Shown here: positions 45,092 through 53,271 of the stretch, piece by piece
Layout: each line of letters opens with the position of its first letter
Numbering within the stretch: the first letter of the stretch is position 1
Source: Motiliproteus sp. SC1-56
Lineage (GTDB): Bacteria; Pseudomonadota; Gammaproteobacteria; Pseudomonadales; Balneatricaceae
Direction: 5' to 3'
Length of the DNA stretch: 64,000 nt
NCBI RefSeq assembly: GCF_017309075.1
Contig: NZ_JAEMGS010000013.1
Span: 1 to 64,000 of the forward strand
Translations under genes and position numbers: made by a program
Notes under the pieces: generated by a model
Database searches by the model: none
What the model was told of the DNA's origin: nothing
What the model saw: only the letters and a program-made list of their open reading frames with translations

Positions 45092-45688
45092 TTATTTGCC
45101 GATCAGCCGTTTTGCCCCCTGCAGGGCGTGGTCGATCGGCCAAATGGCGTGATAGATCTCCGCCAGGGCGATGGCGCCGGCGTAGAGCGTCATATAGGTA
45201 TCGGTGACTTCATCCACGTCGAGGTGGCCGTAGGTCTCGGGATCCGAGGCGATCAGCTCCCCGGTCAGGATCCGGGTCTTGTCGCGGGTGAAGTCATAGA
45301 GCTTGGTCCCTTCCCGACGGAGCGGGCTGGCGGCGTCCGGCACTTCGGAGGCGAGGTTGATAAAGGGGCAGCCCCGGAACTCGGTCTCCAGCAACCAGGG
45401 GCGCAAGGATTCGATTACCGCCAGAAAGCGCTCGACGGGGTCGCGCTTGCCGGCGAGGCAGCCCTCGAGGTAGGCCACTTCGGACTCTTTCATCGCCTTG
45501 ATGTAGGCGGCGCCGAGTTCATCCTTGGTGCGAAAGTGGTTGTAGAAGGTGGCCTTGGCCACGCCGGACTTCTCGATCACCTCGTTGATGCCCGTCGCCT
45601 TGAAGCCCTGGGCGTAAAACAGCGCCTGCGCAACGGTCATGATTCGCTCCCGGGGGGATCCCAGCGGTTTTTTATCGGATCGGTTCAT
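45092..45688 (-). CDS. TetR-family transcriptional regulator
   Basis: A 198-residue regulator. The N-terminal helix-turn-helix spans about 13-60 (PRERIMTVAQALFYAQGFKA, INEVIEKSGVAKATFYNHFR). The C-terminal helical ligand domain contains ESLRPWLLETEFRGCPFINL. It precedes the diiron gene on the same strand. A copy of the shared palindromic operator is 20 bp before its start, which predicts autorepression and joint control of the diiron gene. Confidence 0.92.
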   Translation of the reverse strand: MNRSDKKPLGSPRERIMTVAQALFYAQGFKATGINEVIEKSGVAKATFYNHFRTKDELGAAYIKAMKESEVAYLEGCLAGKRDPVERFLAVIESLRPWLLETEFRGCPFINLASEVPDAASPLRREGTKLYDFTRDKTRILTGELIASDPETYGHLDVDEVTDTYMTLYAGAIALAEIYHAIWPIDHALQGAKRLIGK

Positions 45689-45707
45689 GGGTTTCAGGTT
45701 AGGTCGA

Positions 45708-45723
45708 ACAGACAGGTCTGTCT
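45708..45723. promoter_or_regulatory. TetR-type operator before tetR
   Basis: The same 16-base core as the operator at 45049-45064 (ACAGACAGGTCTGTCT), placed 20 bp upstream of the tetR ATG. Identical offset before both genes argues for a real shared operator. Confidence 0.85.
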
Positions 45724-45928
45724 AGTTTGTTTTTCGGAAATCTTTCATGATCGGTGGAATGGGTCATCAGGTGACATCAGGTTAGTTCGTGGCGGAGCCA
45801 ATGGCCGCCGCGAAAATGCCGCCGTGGCCCCGGCCGAAGCCTGGTCCCCGCGCCAAGCGCAATTGGATGAATGAGGGTATGGGACTGTCTCGGGGTGGGG
45901 GTAACGCAGGCCCGGGAAGTGAGGCCGT

Positions 45929-45982
45929 GAAGTCCCCGGGATCACACCGGGGACTTCGGTGACAGCCGACGCGCTGTCGGCT
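45929..45982 (-). terminator. Double hairpin after the repeat lipoprotein gene
   Basis: GAAGTCCCCGG/CCGGGGACTTC (45929-45957, 7-nt loop) and AGCCGAC/GTCGGCT (45964-45982, 5-nt loop) directly follow the stop of the minus-strand lipoprotein gene. No clear T-run. The rest of the gap up to the tetR start has no gene I can support. Confidence 0.6.
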
Positions 45983-47259
45983 TATTGACGTTGCAGCTCT
46001 AAGGACTCGCCTGGGTCAATGGTCCCATTCAGGTTTTCATCAATCTGCAGGGTCAGGACGTCGCCGTTAACCTGCGCGAACAGGGGGATCACCCCAGCGG
46101 CAAAGTCGGTCAGCCCGGTATCCCCGTTACCGTCAAAGGTCTGGGTCACCGTCAACTGGCCGGTTTCGCTGTTGCGGGTGTAGGTTCCCCACTCCATGCC
46201 GGAGGTCTCGTTCGGCGAATCGATGGGCAGCGCCTCGTCGACTTCCAGGTGCAGGTAGGTGCCATCGGCAAAGAAGACGAACGCCAGCAGGTCGTTATCC
46301 GTCGCACTCGTCGCCCACGCGCCCACCAGGCCAGAGGGTTGCGAGCGCAGCAGCTCCAGGCTCTCCCCTTCGTCGATTGTCCCGTTGCCATTGTCATCGA
46401 ACTGCAGGGTGAGCAGATCCCCTGAAACCTGGGTGAGCAGCAGGGCGTCGCTGCCTTCGAAGCCCGAGATCCCGGTATCGCCATTGTCGTCAAAGGTCAC
46501 CGACACCGTAACCTGGCCGGTTTCGCTGTCTCGCGAGTAGGTGCCCCACTCCATACCGGACATCTCCCCGGGAACGTCGATGGGATCATCCTCGTCGACC
46601 TCCAGGTGCACGTAGGTGCCATCGGCGAAGAAGATGAACGCCAGCAGGTCGTTGGCGGTCGCATTCGAGGTCCAGACGCCGCTGATATTGGCGTTGGCCA
46701 CGAATGTCTCGCCCTCGGACACCAGAGTGTCTTCGAAATGGGCAATCGCCTCGCTTTCCGATACCAGCGTCGTGTTCGCGGCGCCGGAGTTCGCCACCAG
46801 GGTGGTCACGGCGGCCGACGCTTCGAAGTCGCTGACCGATTGGCTGAAGTCCACAGCGGATGCCCAATCCTCCGCGCCGCTGGCGATGCTGATGCCGTTG
46901 TCGGGATCGCCGTCGTCATCCAGAGACTGGAGCAGGCGGGTGATGTTGACCACGGTCGAGTCGGCGGTGTTGTCGGTCCCCGCCAGGTCCAGCGGCGTGA
47001 CGGTGCCCGAGGCGGTCACCGGCGGAAATTCCAGCTCGCCGATGAAAAAGGTAACGGTCTCACCGTCGGAGTACTCGTATTCACCGTTGGCGTCGGTCAC
47101 CCCTTCTTTGGTTGCCGTGCGGTAGCCGATATTGGCAACCGGGCTATCCAGAAACACCCCGGTGTTCGATGAGGTCTGCGAGCTTGAAGAACTCCCGCAT
47201 CCAGAAAGTGCAAAAGCGATGGTTGATGCAGATACAACGATTCCGATTTTCGTCATCAT
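45982..47259 (-). CDS. Lipoprotein with internally duplicated domain
   Basis: A 425-residue lipoprotein: signal peptide with lipobox ALSGC (Cys ~21), then a Ser/Thr-rich linker. Residues ~35-185 resemble surface/adhesin-like segments of marine gammaproteobacteria (GVTDANGEYEYSDGETVTFF, PLDLAGTDNTADSTVVNITR). Two copies of a ~115-residue unit follow (about 190-305 and 312-425), each with NDLLAF(I/V)FFADGTY(V/L)HLEVDE, SGMEWGTY(S/T)R and a DDNGNGTIDEGESLEL-type acidic, calcium-loop-like ending. The duplication is obvious in the DNA at a spacing near 360 bp. AGGGGAAGG precedes Met1. The exact function is unknown. Confidence 0.78.
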   Translation of the reverse strand: MMTKIGIVVSASTIAFALSGCGSSSSSQTSSNTGVFLDSPVANIGYRTATKEGVTDANGEYEYSDGETVTFFIGELEFPPVTASGTVTPLDLAGTDNTADSTVVNITRLLQSLDDDGDPDNGISIASGAEDWASAVDFSQSVSDFEASAAVTTLVANSGAANTTLVSESEAIAHFEDTLVSEGETFVANANISGVWTSNATANDLLAFIFFADGTYVHLEVDEDDPIDVPGEMSGMEWGTYSRDSETGQVTVSVTFDDNGDTGISGFEGSDALLLTQVSGDLLTLQFDDNGNGTIDEGESLELLRSQPSGLVGAWATSATDNDLLAFVFFADGTYLHLEVDEALPIDSPNETSGMEWGTYTRNSETGQLTVTQTFDGNGDTGLTDFAAGVIPLFAQVNGDVLTLQIDENLNGTIDPGESLELQRQ

Positions 47260-47652
47260 GCCTTCCCCTGTGGGTTCATCGAGATCGATTACTTAACCAC
47301 AGAATAAAGTGACATAAAACAATTAATTGGTCGTAATAACTGAGAATTCAAAGCAGCAGTGGGCGCTATGTGCGGTTGGAGAACTCAGGGATCCAGGCAT
47401 GCCGGGCGTAACGCTCCTTTATCCCGTGCCGAATTAAGCCGCGTGCGGAATTAAGTCGCTTGCTGAATCAGGGGGCTTGCTGAATCAGGGGGCTTGAATG
47501 CCGCGAGGCCAGGGCAGGAGGCAGACGCAAAAGCGCTTGCCCCCTTCTTCGGGCGGCTTGTTGACAGAAGGGGAACAGACCGGACAGGCGACAATACCGG
47601 GCAGGCGACAGTTGCCCGAGCTGCTACCCGGATCGGACGCAGCCCCTCCCGG
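47260..47652. other. 393-bp intergenic region with 17-bp tandem repeats
   Basis: No gene supported. The left third (47260-47345) is AT-rich and should hold the lipoprotein promoter. The centre carries the four 17-bp repeat units at 47425-47492 and the dispersed 19-mer at 47496-47514. The rest is GC-rich and featureless to me. Confidence 0.55.
47425..47492. repeat. 17-bp tandem repeat, four units
   Basis: Units start at 47425, 47442, 47459 and 47476. The first two are of the form CGTGCSGAATTAAGYCG; the last two are identical CTTGCTGAATCAGGGGG, followed by a partial unit CTTG. The aligned core is YKTGCNGAATYA. It looks like a degenerate minisatellite. Confidence 0.85.
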
Positions 47653-48705
47653 TTACTGCGCCTGCGAAGGGCGTCCGAAGAAGCCGCCGAGGGCGGTGCC
47701 CAGCGCCTCGCTGCGCTCGGGGTTGCGAAAGCTCTCCATCACCGGGCCGCGCATGCCGGGCAGGAACACCAGGTCCGCGACCACCCGGTTGAAGCAGGCC
47801 TGGCCCGCCTTGTTCAGCGCCAGGGCCTCGAAAAAGGCGGTGCGCAGGGAGGCCTCGGTCAGATCCCGCCAGCAGCGGCTGGCGATGGCGGCGATCACCT
47901 CGGGCTCGTGGGCGTAGGGGGTCTGCAGCACCCGCTCGATGGCCTGCTGGCGCAGCGTTGCCGGGCGGCCCTGGGAGAGGCCGCGCAGCAGGGCGCCGAT
48001 CAGGTTGGGGCTGGCCTGGCCCTGCAGCAGTTCGGTCTCCAGGCGCTGGCCCAGGGCTTCGCTCAGGCGGTGGCCGGGTTCGGCGTGCTCAAGGCTGGCG
48101 GCCAGGGCTTCCAGCGGTGGCGTCGGCAGGTGGTGCAGGGCGTTGGTGAGGCGCGCCTCGTTGTCTTGCTCTTCGAGCCGGGCCGCCATGTCGGCGATGC
48201 CTTGCAGCCCCAGCTGGTCCCAGCCCTCGTAGCCCGCATCGCCGCCGAAGTAGGCCCGGGCGGGCTGGTAGTAGGCGGAAACGGGCTGCTTCAGGGTCAG
48301 GGTGGCGCGGGCGTGGAAAGCGGCCATCTTCTCCTGGTCGGGGGTGAAGGAGAAGGGGTTGTCCTTGAGCGGATCCTCTTCGGCGCTGCGTTCGAGCAGC
48401 TGGTCGCCGACGCTGCGGGCCAGGCGGTGGAGGAAGTCGTCGCGGGCGGCCTGCACCAGCAGGCCCTGCTCATCGAGGGGCAGCTTGAGGAACCACACCA
48501 GGTGCTGGTCCACCTGCTTGGGGTTCCAGAGCAGCACCGCGATCCAGGCCTGGTGCAGAAACGGCAGCGGGTAGGGCAGCTCTGCGCGCTCAAAGCGCAG
48601 GAAAGTCTCGGGGGAGAGCTTGCTCACCCGGCGGCCCATGTCGAACAGGCGAAACTGTGCGTCGGTGGAGCGGAGGAATTCGGTGAGGGTTTGAATCGGC
48701 TGCAT
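47653..48705 (-). CDS. DUF3549-family protein
   Basis: A 350-residue soluble helical protein. The ATG at 48705 (QPIQTLTEFLRSTDAQFRLF follows) is preferred to an in-frame start 12 codons upstream, because DUF3549 proteins begin with this segment (DxGRR and FLRFE motifs next). The C-terminal half has HEAT-like helical repeats (LIGALLRGLSQG, VIAAIASRCWRDL, FFEALALNKAGQACFNRVVA). The biochemical role is unknown. It diverges from the GIY-YIG gene. Confidence 0.83.
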   Translation of the reverse strand: MQPIQTLTEFLRSTDAQFRLFDMGRRVSKLSPETFLRFERAELPYPLPFLHQAWIAVLLWNPKQVDQHLVWFLKLPLDEQGLLVQAARDDFLHRLARSVGDQLLERSAEEDPLKDNPFSFTPDQEKMAAFHARATLTLKQPVSAYYQPARAYFGGDAGYEGWDQLGLQGIADMAARLEEQDNEARLTNALHHLPTPPLEALAASLEHAEPGHRLSEALGQRLETELLQGQASPNLIGALLRGLSQGRPATLRQQAIERVLQTPYAHEPEVIAAIASRCWRDLTEASLRTAFFEALALNKAGQACFNRVVADLVFLPGMRGPVMESFRNPERSEALGTALGGFFGRPSQAQ

Positions 48706-48758
48706 GCAAGAGGTCCGGCTTGGGGTAAACTGGCGGGCCATTCTAGCATTCTCAGGCA

Positions 48759-49046
48759 GTGATCGGGACCGGGGTTTTGGCGGAGCAGATTTCCCAGGAT
48801 TGGTACCTCTATATTGTCCGCACCCAGGGCGGGCTGCTCTACACCGGCATCACCACCGACGTGGAGCGGCGCTTCAAGGAGCACGCCAGCGGGCGGGGGG
48901 CCAAGTTCTTCCGCCGCGACCCGCCGGAGGCGGTGGTCTACCGGGCGGCGTTTCCCGACCGGGGGGCGGCCAGCCGCGAGGAGGCACGGATCAAGAAACT
49001 GTCCCGGATCAAAAAACTGCACATGATCGCCGGTAAAAAGGCTTAA
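48759..49046 (+). CDS. GIY-YIG family protein (YhbQ-like)
   Basis: A ~95-residue single-domain protein with the GIY-YIG pattern WYLYIVRTQGGLLYTGITTD, then VERRFKEHASGRGAKFFRR, closely like E. coli YhbQ/UPF0213. The catalytic Arg of the ERRF helix and a later Glu (SREEARIKKL) are present. A GTG at 48759 or a TTG at 48777 could be the start; neither has a strong ribosome binding site. Family members are suspected DNA nucleases in repair. Confidence 0.88.
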   Translation: MIGTGVLAEQISQDWYLYIVRTQGGLLYTGITTDVERRFKEHASGRGAKFFRRDPPEAVVYRAAFPDRGAASREEARIKKLSRIKKLHMIAGKKA

Positions 49047-49123
49047 TTGTCATATGTCTATAGAACTTTGACCGGGGATCCCTATAATCGGCCGGGAAAT
49101 TTTGGTTGTGGAGGTGACAGGAC

Positions 49124-49858
49124 TTGAAACGGTCCATGCTGGCACTGGGGCGATCGATGGTCGGCAGTTTGCGCGATTTGGCCCCCATTATCCTGGTGAT
49201 CGGTTTTTTTCAGCTGGTGGTGCTGCAGCAGCCCATTCCGGACCTCGCCGGCCTGCTGGTCGGGGTCGTGTTCGTCGTCCTGGGCCTCACCTTCTTCATC
49301 TTCGGCCTGGAGATGGGGCTCTTTCCCATCGGTGAATCCATGGCCCACGCCTTTGCCCGCAAGGGCAGCGTGGTCTGGCTGATCGTCTTCGCCTTTGCCC
49401 TGGGGTTCGGCACCACGGTGGCCGAGCCTGCGCTGATCGCGGTGGCCGCGGAAGCGGCCCAGGTGGCGGCCGGGGGCGGCATGATCGAGGACAACGCCGA
49501 CGCCCGCGCCGTGTACGCCACGGGGCTGCGCTTTACCGTCGCCTTCTCGGTGGGGCTGGCCATCATCCTCGGGGTGCTCAGGATCCTCAAGGGCTGGTCG
49601 ATCCAGTACATGATCATCGGCGGTTACATCCTGGTGGTGATCATGACCGCGGTGGCCCCCCGGGAGATTATCGGCATTGCTTACGACTCGGGCGGGGTGA
49701 CCACCTCCACCATCACGGTGCCGCTGGTGACCGCGCTGGGGGTGGGGCTGGCTTCTTCCATCGAGGGGCGTAACCCCATGACCGACGGCTTCGGCCTGAT
49801 CGCCTTCGCCTCGCTCACCCCGATGATTTTCGTAATGGCTTACGGGATGTTGATCTGA
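49124..49858 (+). CDS. DUF1538 membrane protein, first copy
   Basis: A 244-residue integral membrane protein. The TTG at 49124 is supported by GGAGGTG 7 nt upstream. About seven hydrophobic helices are seen, with the DUF1538 features [30 protein letters not shown] and [20 protein letters not shown]. The next gene is a second DUF1538 protein whose start overlaps this stop (TGATG), so the two halves probably form a heteromeric transporter or channel. A TATAAT at 49083-49088 may be the -10. Substrate unknown. Confidence 0.88.
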   Translation: MKRSMLALGRSMVGSLRDLAPIILVIGFFQLVVLQQPIPDLAGLLVGVVFVVLGLTFFIFGLEMGLFPIGESMAHAFARKGSVVWLIVFAFALGFGTTVAEPALIAVAAEAAQVAAGGGMIEDNADARAVYATGLRFTVAFSVGLAIILGVLRILKGWSIQYMIIGGYILVVIMTAVAPREIIGIAYDSGGVTTSTITVPLVTALGVGLASSIEGRNPMTDGFGLIAFASLTPMIFVMAYGMLI

Positions 49859-50652
49859 TGGAGCTGCTGACGAGTCTGCTGGGGATCTTCCTGGCCACCC
49901 TGAAAGACGTGCTGCCGATCGCGGCCATCATCTTCGGCTTCCAGCTGTTTGTAATCCGCCGCCCCATCCCCAACCTGAAGCGGGTGCTGGTGGGGTTCGG
50001 CTACGTGGTGGTGGGGTTGGCCTTCTTTCTGCTGGGGCTGGAGAAAGCGCTCTTTCCCCTTGGCCGGCTGATGGCCGAGCAGCTCACCGACCCGGAGTTT
50101 ATCCGCCAGGGGGTGGCCGATGCGGCGCAGGCGCTGCGCTGGGAGGATTACTACTGGGTCTATATCTTCGCCTTCGCCATCGGCGCCAGCACCACCATCG
50201 CCGAGCCGTCGCTGATCGCGGTGGCGATCAAGGCCAACGAGGTGTCGGGCGGGGCCATCGGCGTCTGGGGACTGCGCATCGCGGTGGCCCTGGGGGTGGC
50301 GGTGGGAATCGCCCTGGGCAGCTATCGCATCGTCACCGGGCTGCCGATTCATTACTTTATTATTGCCGGCTACATCGTGGTGGTGATCCAGACCTGGTTC
50401 GCCCCCAAGATGATCATTCCCCTGGCCTACGACTCGGGCGGGGTGACTACCTCCACCGTGACCGTGCCCCTGGTGGCGGCCCTGGGGCTGGGGCTGGCCG
50501 AGACCGTGCCGGGGCGCAGTGCGCTGCTGGACGGCTTTGGCCTGATCGCCTTCGCCAGCCTGTTTCCGATCATGTCGGTCATGGCCTATGCCCAGTTGGC
50601 CGAGTTCCGCGCCAAGCGGGCGCGGCGGTTGCAGGCGGATGATGAGAGTTAA
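49858..50652 (+). CDS. DUF1538 membrane protein, second copy
   Basis: A 264-residue paralogue of the preceding protein with the same landmarks: [57 protein letters not shown] and [20 protein letters not shown]. The strict repetition of AEPxLIAVA and YDSGGVTTS in both copies suggests pore- or substrate-lining motifs in an inverted or paired arrangement. The PII-like gene follows after 23 bp. Confidence 0.88.
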   Translation: MELLTSLLGIFLATLKDVLPIAAIIFGFQLFVIRRPIPNLKRVLVGFGYVVVGLAFFLLGLEKALFPLGRLMAEQLTDPEFIRQGVADAAQALRWEDYYWVYIFAFAIGASTTIAEPSLIAVAIKANEVSGGAIGVWGLRIAVALGVAVGIALGSYRIVTGLPIHYFIIAGYIVVVIQTWFAPKMIIPLAYDSGGVTTSTVTVPLVAALGLGLAETVPGRSALLDGFGLIAFASLFPIMSVMAYAQLAEFRAKRARRLQADDES

Positions 50653-50675
50653 ACCTTTGCATCGGGAGAGCACCT

Positions 50676-51026
50676 ATGCACTTTAAACTGATCCTCGCTT
50701 TCGTCGAGGACTCCGAGACCAACTCGGTGATGAAGGCGGCCCGGGAAGCGGGCGCCACGGGGGCGACGGTGATCACCAACGCCCGCGGCGAGGGGTTGAA
50801 GCAGTCGAAGACCTTCCTGGGGTTGAGTCTGGATACCCAGCGCGACGTGGTGCTCTTTATTGTCGAGGAGCACCTGAGCCGGCAGATTCTGGAGACCATT
50901 GCCGAGGTGGGCTGTTTCGACTCCAAGCCCGGCACCGGCATGGCGGTGCAGATCGACGTTGAAGACGCGGTGGGGGTGGCCCACCAGGTAGAAAAGCTAT
51001 CAGGTCAGATTGAGGAAAAGCTATGA
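50676..51026 (+). CDS. PII-like regulatory protein
   Basis: A 116-residue PII-fold protein: MHFKLILAFVEDSETNSVMK, AAREAGATGATVITNARGEG, then a T-loop region without the GlnB/GlnK uridylylation Tyr (LKQSKTFLGLSLDTQRDV), VLFIVEEHLSRQILETIAEV and FDSKPGTGMAVQIDVEDAVG in place of the GDGKVFV signature. It probably binds a nucleotide and gates the adjacent DUF1538 transporter pair, as SbtB and GlnK do for their membrane partners. GGGAGAG precedes the ATG. It overlaps the CBS gene by 4 bp. Confidence 0.83.
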   Translation: MHFKLILAFVEDSETNSVMKAAREAGATGATVITNARGEGLKQSKTFLGLSLDTQRDVVLFIVEEHLSRQILETIAEVGCFDSKPGTGMAVQIDVEDAVGVAHQVEKLSGQIEEKL

Positions 51027-51418
51027 GTGAGTCATCGATCACCCGGGCCCGGGATGTAATGAAGTCGGACTTTGCCCTGGTGGACGGGCTGATCACCGTG
51101 GCCCAGGCACTGGAAACCGCCCGGGAGCAGCGCATCCGCGTCCTGGTCGTTAAGAAGCGTCACGTAGACGACGAGTTTGGCTTGGTGCTGCTCTCCGATA
51201 TCGCCAAGCAGGTGATTGCCAAGGACCGTTCCCCCGAGCGGGTCAACGTCTACGAAATCATGGCCAAGCCCGTGATCGCGGTGCGCTCCACCATGGACGT
51301 GCGCTACATCGCCCGCCTGTTCGAAAACGTGGGCATCTCCATGGCGCCGGTGATCGACGGCGACGAGGTGCTGGGCGTGGTCAGCTACAACGACATCGTT
51401 CTGGACGGCCTGATCTAA
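51023..51418 (+). CDS. Twin-CBS domain protein
   Basis: A 131-residue protein made of a CBS pair (about 10-65 and 75-128): ITRARDVMKSDFALVDGLIT, GLVLLSDIAKQVIAKD, VYEIMAKPVIAVRSTMDVRY and VLGVVSYNDIVLDGLI. CBS pairs bind adenosine nucleotides or S-adenosylmethionine. Being translated with the PII-like protein (ATGA overlap, GAGGAAA site) it is probably a second sensor of the DUF1538 transport system. Confidence 0.9.
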   Translation: MSESSITRARDVMKSDFALVDGLITVAQALETAREQRIRVLVVKKRHVDDEFGLVLLSDIAKQVIAKDRSPERVNVYEIMAKPVIAVRSTMDVRYIARLFENVGISMAPVIDGDEVLGVVSYNDIVLDGLI

Positions 51419-51445
51419 GCGCCGTCCATTCAGCCAGGCGTGGCC

Positions 51446-51775
51446 TCAGTGAGGCCGCGTCAGGGTCCGGTCGAGGGCGGCCAGCGCCTCCAGCAGCGCG
51501 GAACAGTCCTGCTCCAACTCTTTGAAACTCTCCTCGGCGATCGCCTGGATGTTGCAGCTGGAGGGCAGCGGGTGGCCGCCCTCCAGCAGCGCGTGCATGC
51601 GCGGAATCAGCAGCCACTGCAGCCACTCGCTGAGGCTCAGGGTATCCACGCAGAAGGGCTCGGTGCTGGCCAGGGCCTCGGGGCTGGGAGGGGTCTCCCG
51701 CCACAGCTCCAGCTCTTTGAGCTCGGTTTCGATCTGCACCAGTAGGGTGCGGACTTCGTGCCTGTGCTGCTCCAT
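51446..51775 (-). CDS. yqcC: YqcC-family protein
   Basis: A 109-residue protein of the YqcC/DUF446 family: VRTLLVQIETELKELELWRE, PFCVDTLSLSEWLQWLLIPR, LPSSCNIQAIAEESFKEL. The start at 51775 has GGAG at the very end of the upstream DAHP synthase gene, 2 bp away, so it is coupled to it. Function is unknown; E. coli yqcC lies beside truC. Confidence 0.9.
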   Translation of the reverse strand: MEQHRHEVRTLLVQIETELKELELWRETPPSPEALASTEPFCVDTLSLSEWLQWLLIPRMHALLEGGHPLPSSCNIQAIAEESFKELEQDCSALLEALAALDRTLTRPH

Positions 51776-51777
51776 GG

Positions 51778-53130
51778 TCAGCTCCTGCGCGCCGACTTGA
51801 GGGTGTCCGCAATCAGAAAGGCCAGCTCCAGCGCCTGGTCGGCGTTGAGGCGCGGGTCGCAGTGGGTGTGGTAACGGTCCCCCAGGCGCTCCTCGGTGAT
51901 GCGGTAGGCGCCGCCGATACACTCGGTGACGTTCTGTCCGGTCATTTCAAAGTGCACGCCGCCGGCGTAAGTGCCTTCTGCGCGGTGCACGTCGAAAAAC
52001 CCTTTCATCTCCGCCAGGATGCTGTCCACCGCCCGGGTCTTGAAGCCGTTGTGTGCCTTGATGGTGTTGCCGTGCATGGGGTCGCAGCTCCAGAGTACCT
52101 GCCGGCCTTCTGCCTTGACCCGCCGTACCAGGGGCGCGAGCTTCTCGGTCACCTGCTCGGCCCCCATCCGTGAAATCAGGTTGAGCCGGCCCGGGGCGTT
52201 CTCCGGGTTGAGGATGTCGATCAGCTGGATCAGCTCGTCCGGGTCCATGGTCGGGCCCACCTTGACTCCCACCGGGTTATGCACCCCGCGCAGGAACTCG
52301 ACGTGGGCGCCGTCCGGCTGGCGGGTGCGATCCCCGATCCAGAGCATGTGGGCCGAGCAGTCGTACCAGTCGCCGCTGAGGCTGTCGCGGCGGGTCAGGG
52401 CCTGCTCGTAGTTGAGCAGCAGGGCCTCGTGGGAGGTGTAGAGGGAGGTTTCGTGAATCTGCGGCGTGTTGCCCGCCTCGATGCCGCAGGCGGCCATAAA
52501 GGCCAGGGCCTGGTCGATCTGGTCGGCAAGGTTCTGGTATTTCTCGCCCAGGGGGCTCTTTTCGACGAAGTCCAGGTTCCACTGGTGCACCTTGCTCAAA
52601 TCGGCAAAGCCGCCCTGGGCGAAGGCGCGCAGCAGGTTCTGGGTGGCGGCGGCCTGGTGGTAGGCCTGCAGCAGCCGGTCGGGGTCGGGCACCCGCGCCG
52701 CCTCGGTGAACTCGATGTCGTTGACGATGTCGCCGCGGTAGCTGGGCAGTTCCTGGCCGTCCTGGGACTCCATGTCGGCGGAACGGGGCTTGGCGAACTG
52801 GCCGGCCAGGCGGCCCACCTTGACCACCGGGCAGCTGCCGGCAAAGGTCAGCACCACCGCCATCTGCAGCATCACCTTGAAGGTGTCGCGAATGTTGTCG
52901 GCGTGAAACTCGGCGAAGCTCTCGGCGCAGTCACCGCCTTGCAGCAGGAACGCCCGGCCCTCGGTCACGGCCTCGAACTGCTGGCGCAGGGCGCGCACTT
53001 CCCCGGCGAAGACCAGGGGCGGGCGTTGGGCGAGGATGCTCTCGACGCGGTTGACCGCGTCCGCGGAGGGGTAGTTGGGTTGCTGCAGGATGGGCTTGCT
53101 GCGCCAGCTCTCGGGGGACCAGGGGGTCAT
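51778..53130 (-). CDS. aroG: 3-deoxy-7-phosphoheptulonate synthase, class II
   Basis: A 450-residue class II (plant-like) DAHP synthase, the first step of aromatic amino-acid biosynthesis (phosphoenolpyruvate plus erythrose 4-phosphate). Recognisable segments are [88 protein letters not shown] and [18 protein letters not shown]. The metal-ligand Cys, His, Glu and Asp positions are present. The length is typical. yqcC is coupled downstream. Confidence 0.95.
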   Translation of the reverse strand: MTPWSPESWRSKPILQQPNYPSADAVNRVESILAQRPPLVFAGEVRALRQQFEAVTEGRAFLLQGGDCAESFAEFHADNIRDTFKVMLQMAVVLTFAGSCPVVKVGRLAGQFAKPRSADMESQDGQELPSYRGDIVNDIEFTEAARVPDPDRLLQAYHQAAATQNLLRAFAQGGFADLSKVHQWNLDFVEKSPLGEKYQNLADQIDQALAFMAACGIEAGNTPQIHETSLYTSHEALLLNYEQALTRRDSLSGDWYDCSAHMLWIGDRTRQPDGAHVEFLRGVHNPVGVKVGPTMDPDELIQLIDILNPENAPGRLNLISRMGAEQVTEKLAPLVRRVKAEGRQVLWSCDPMHGNTIKAHNGFKTRAVDSILAEMKGFFDVHRAEGTYAGGVHFEMTGQNVTECIGGAYRITEERLGDRYHTHCDPRLNADQALELAFLIADTLKSARRS

Positions 53131-53271
53131 AACTCCAAACCTTGTTCAGACGACGGGAAAGAAAAGAGCTAGTGTACGCGCTGGACCGAATGATACAAGG
53201 GTGGCGCCAGGACCCGTGGGCCTTTGGGGGCCTCGGGACTGGCAGGTGACTGGACCGGTGGGGCTATCGGC

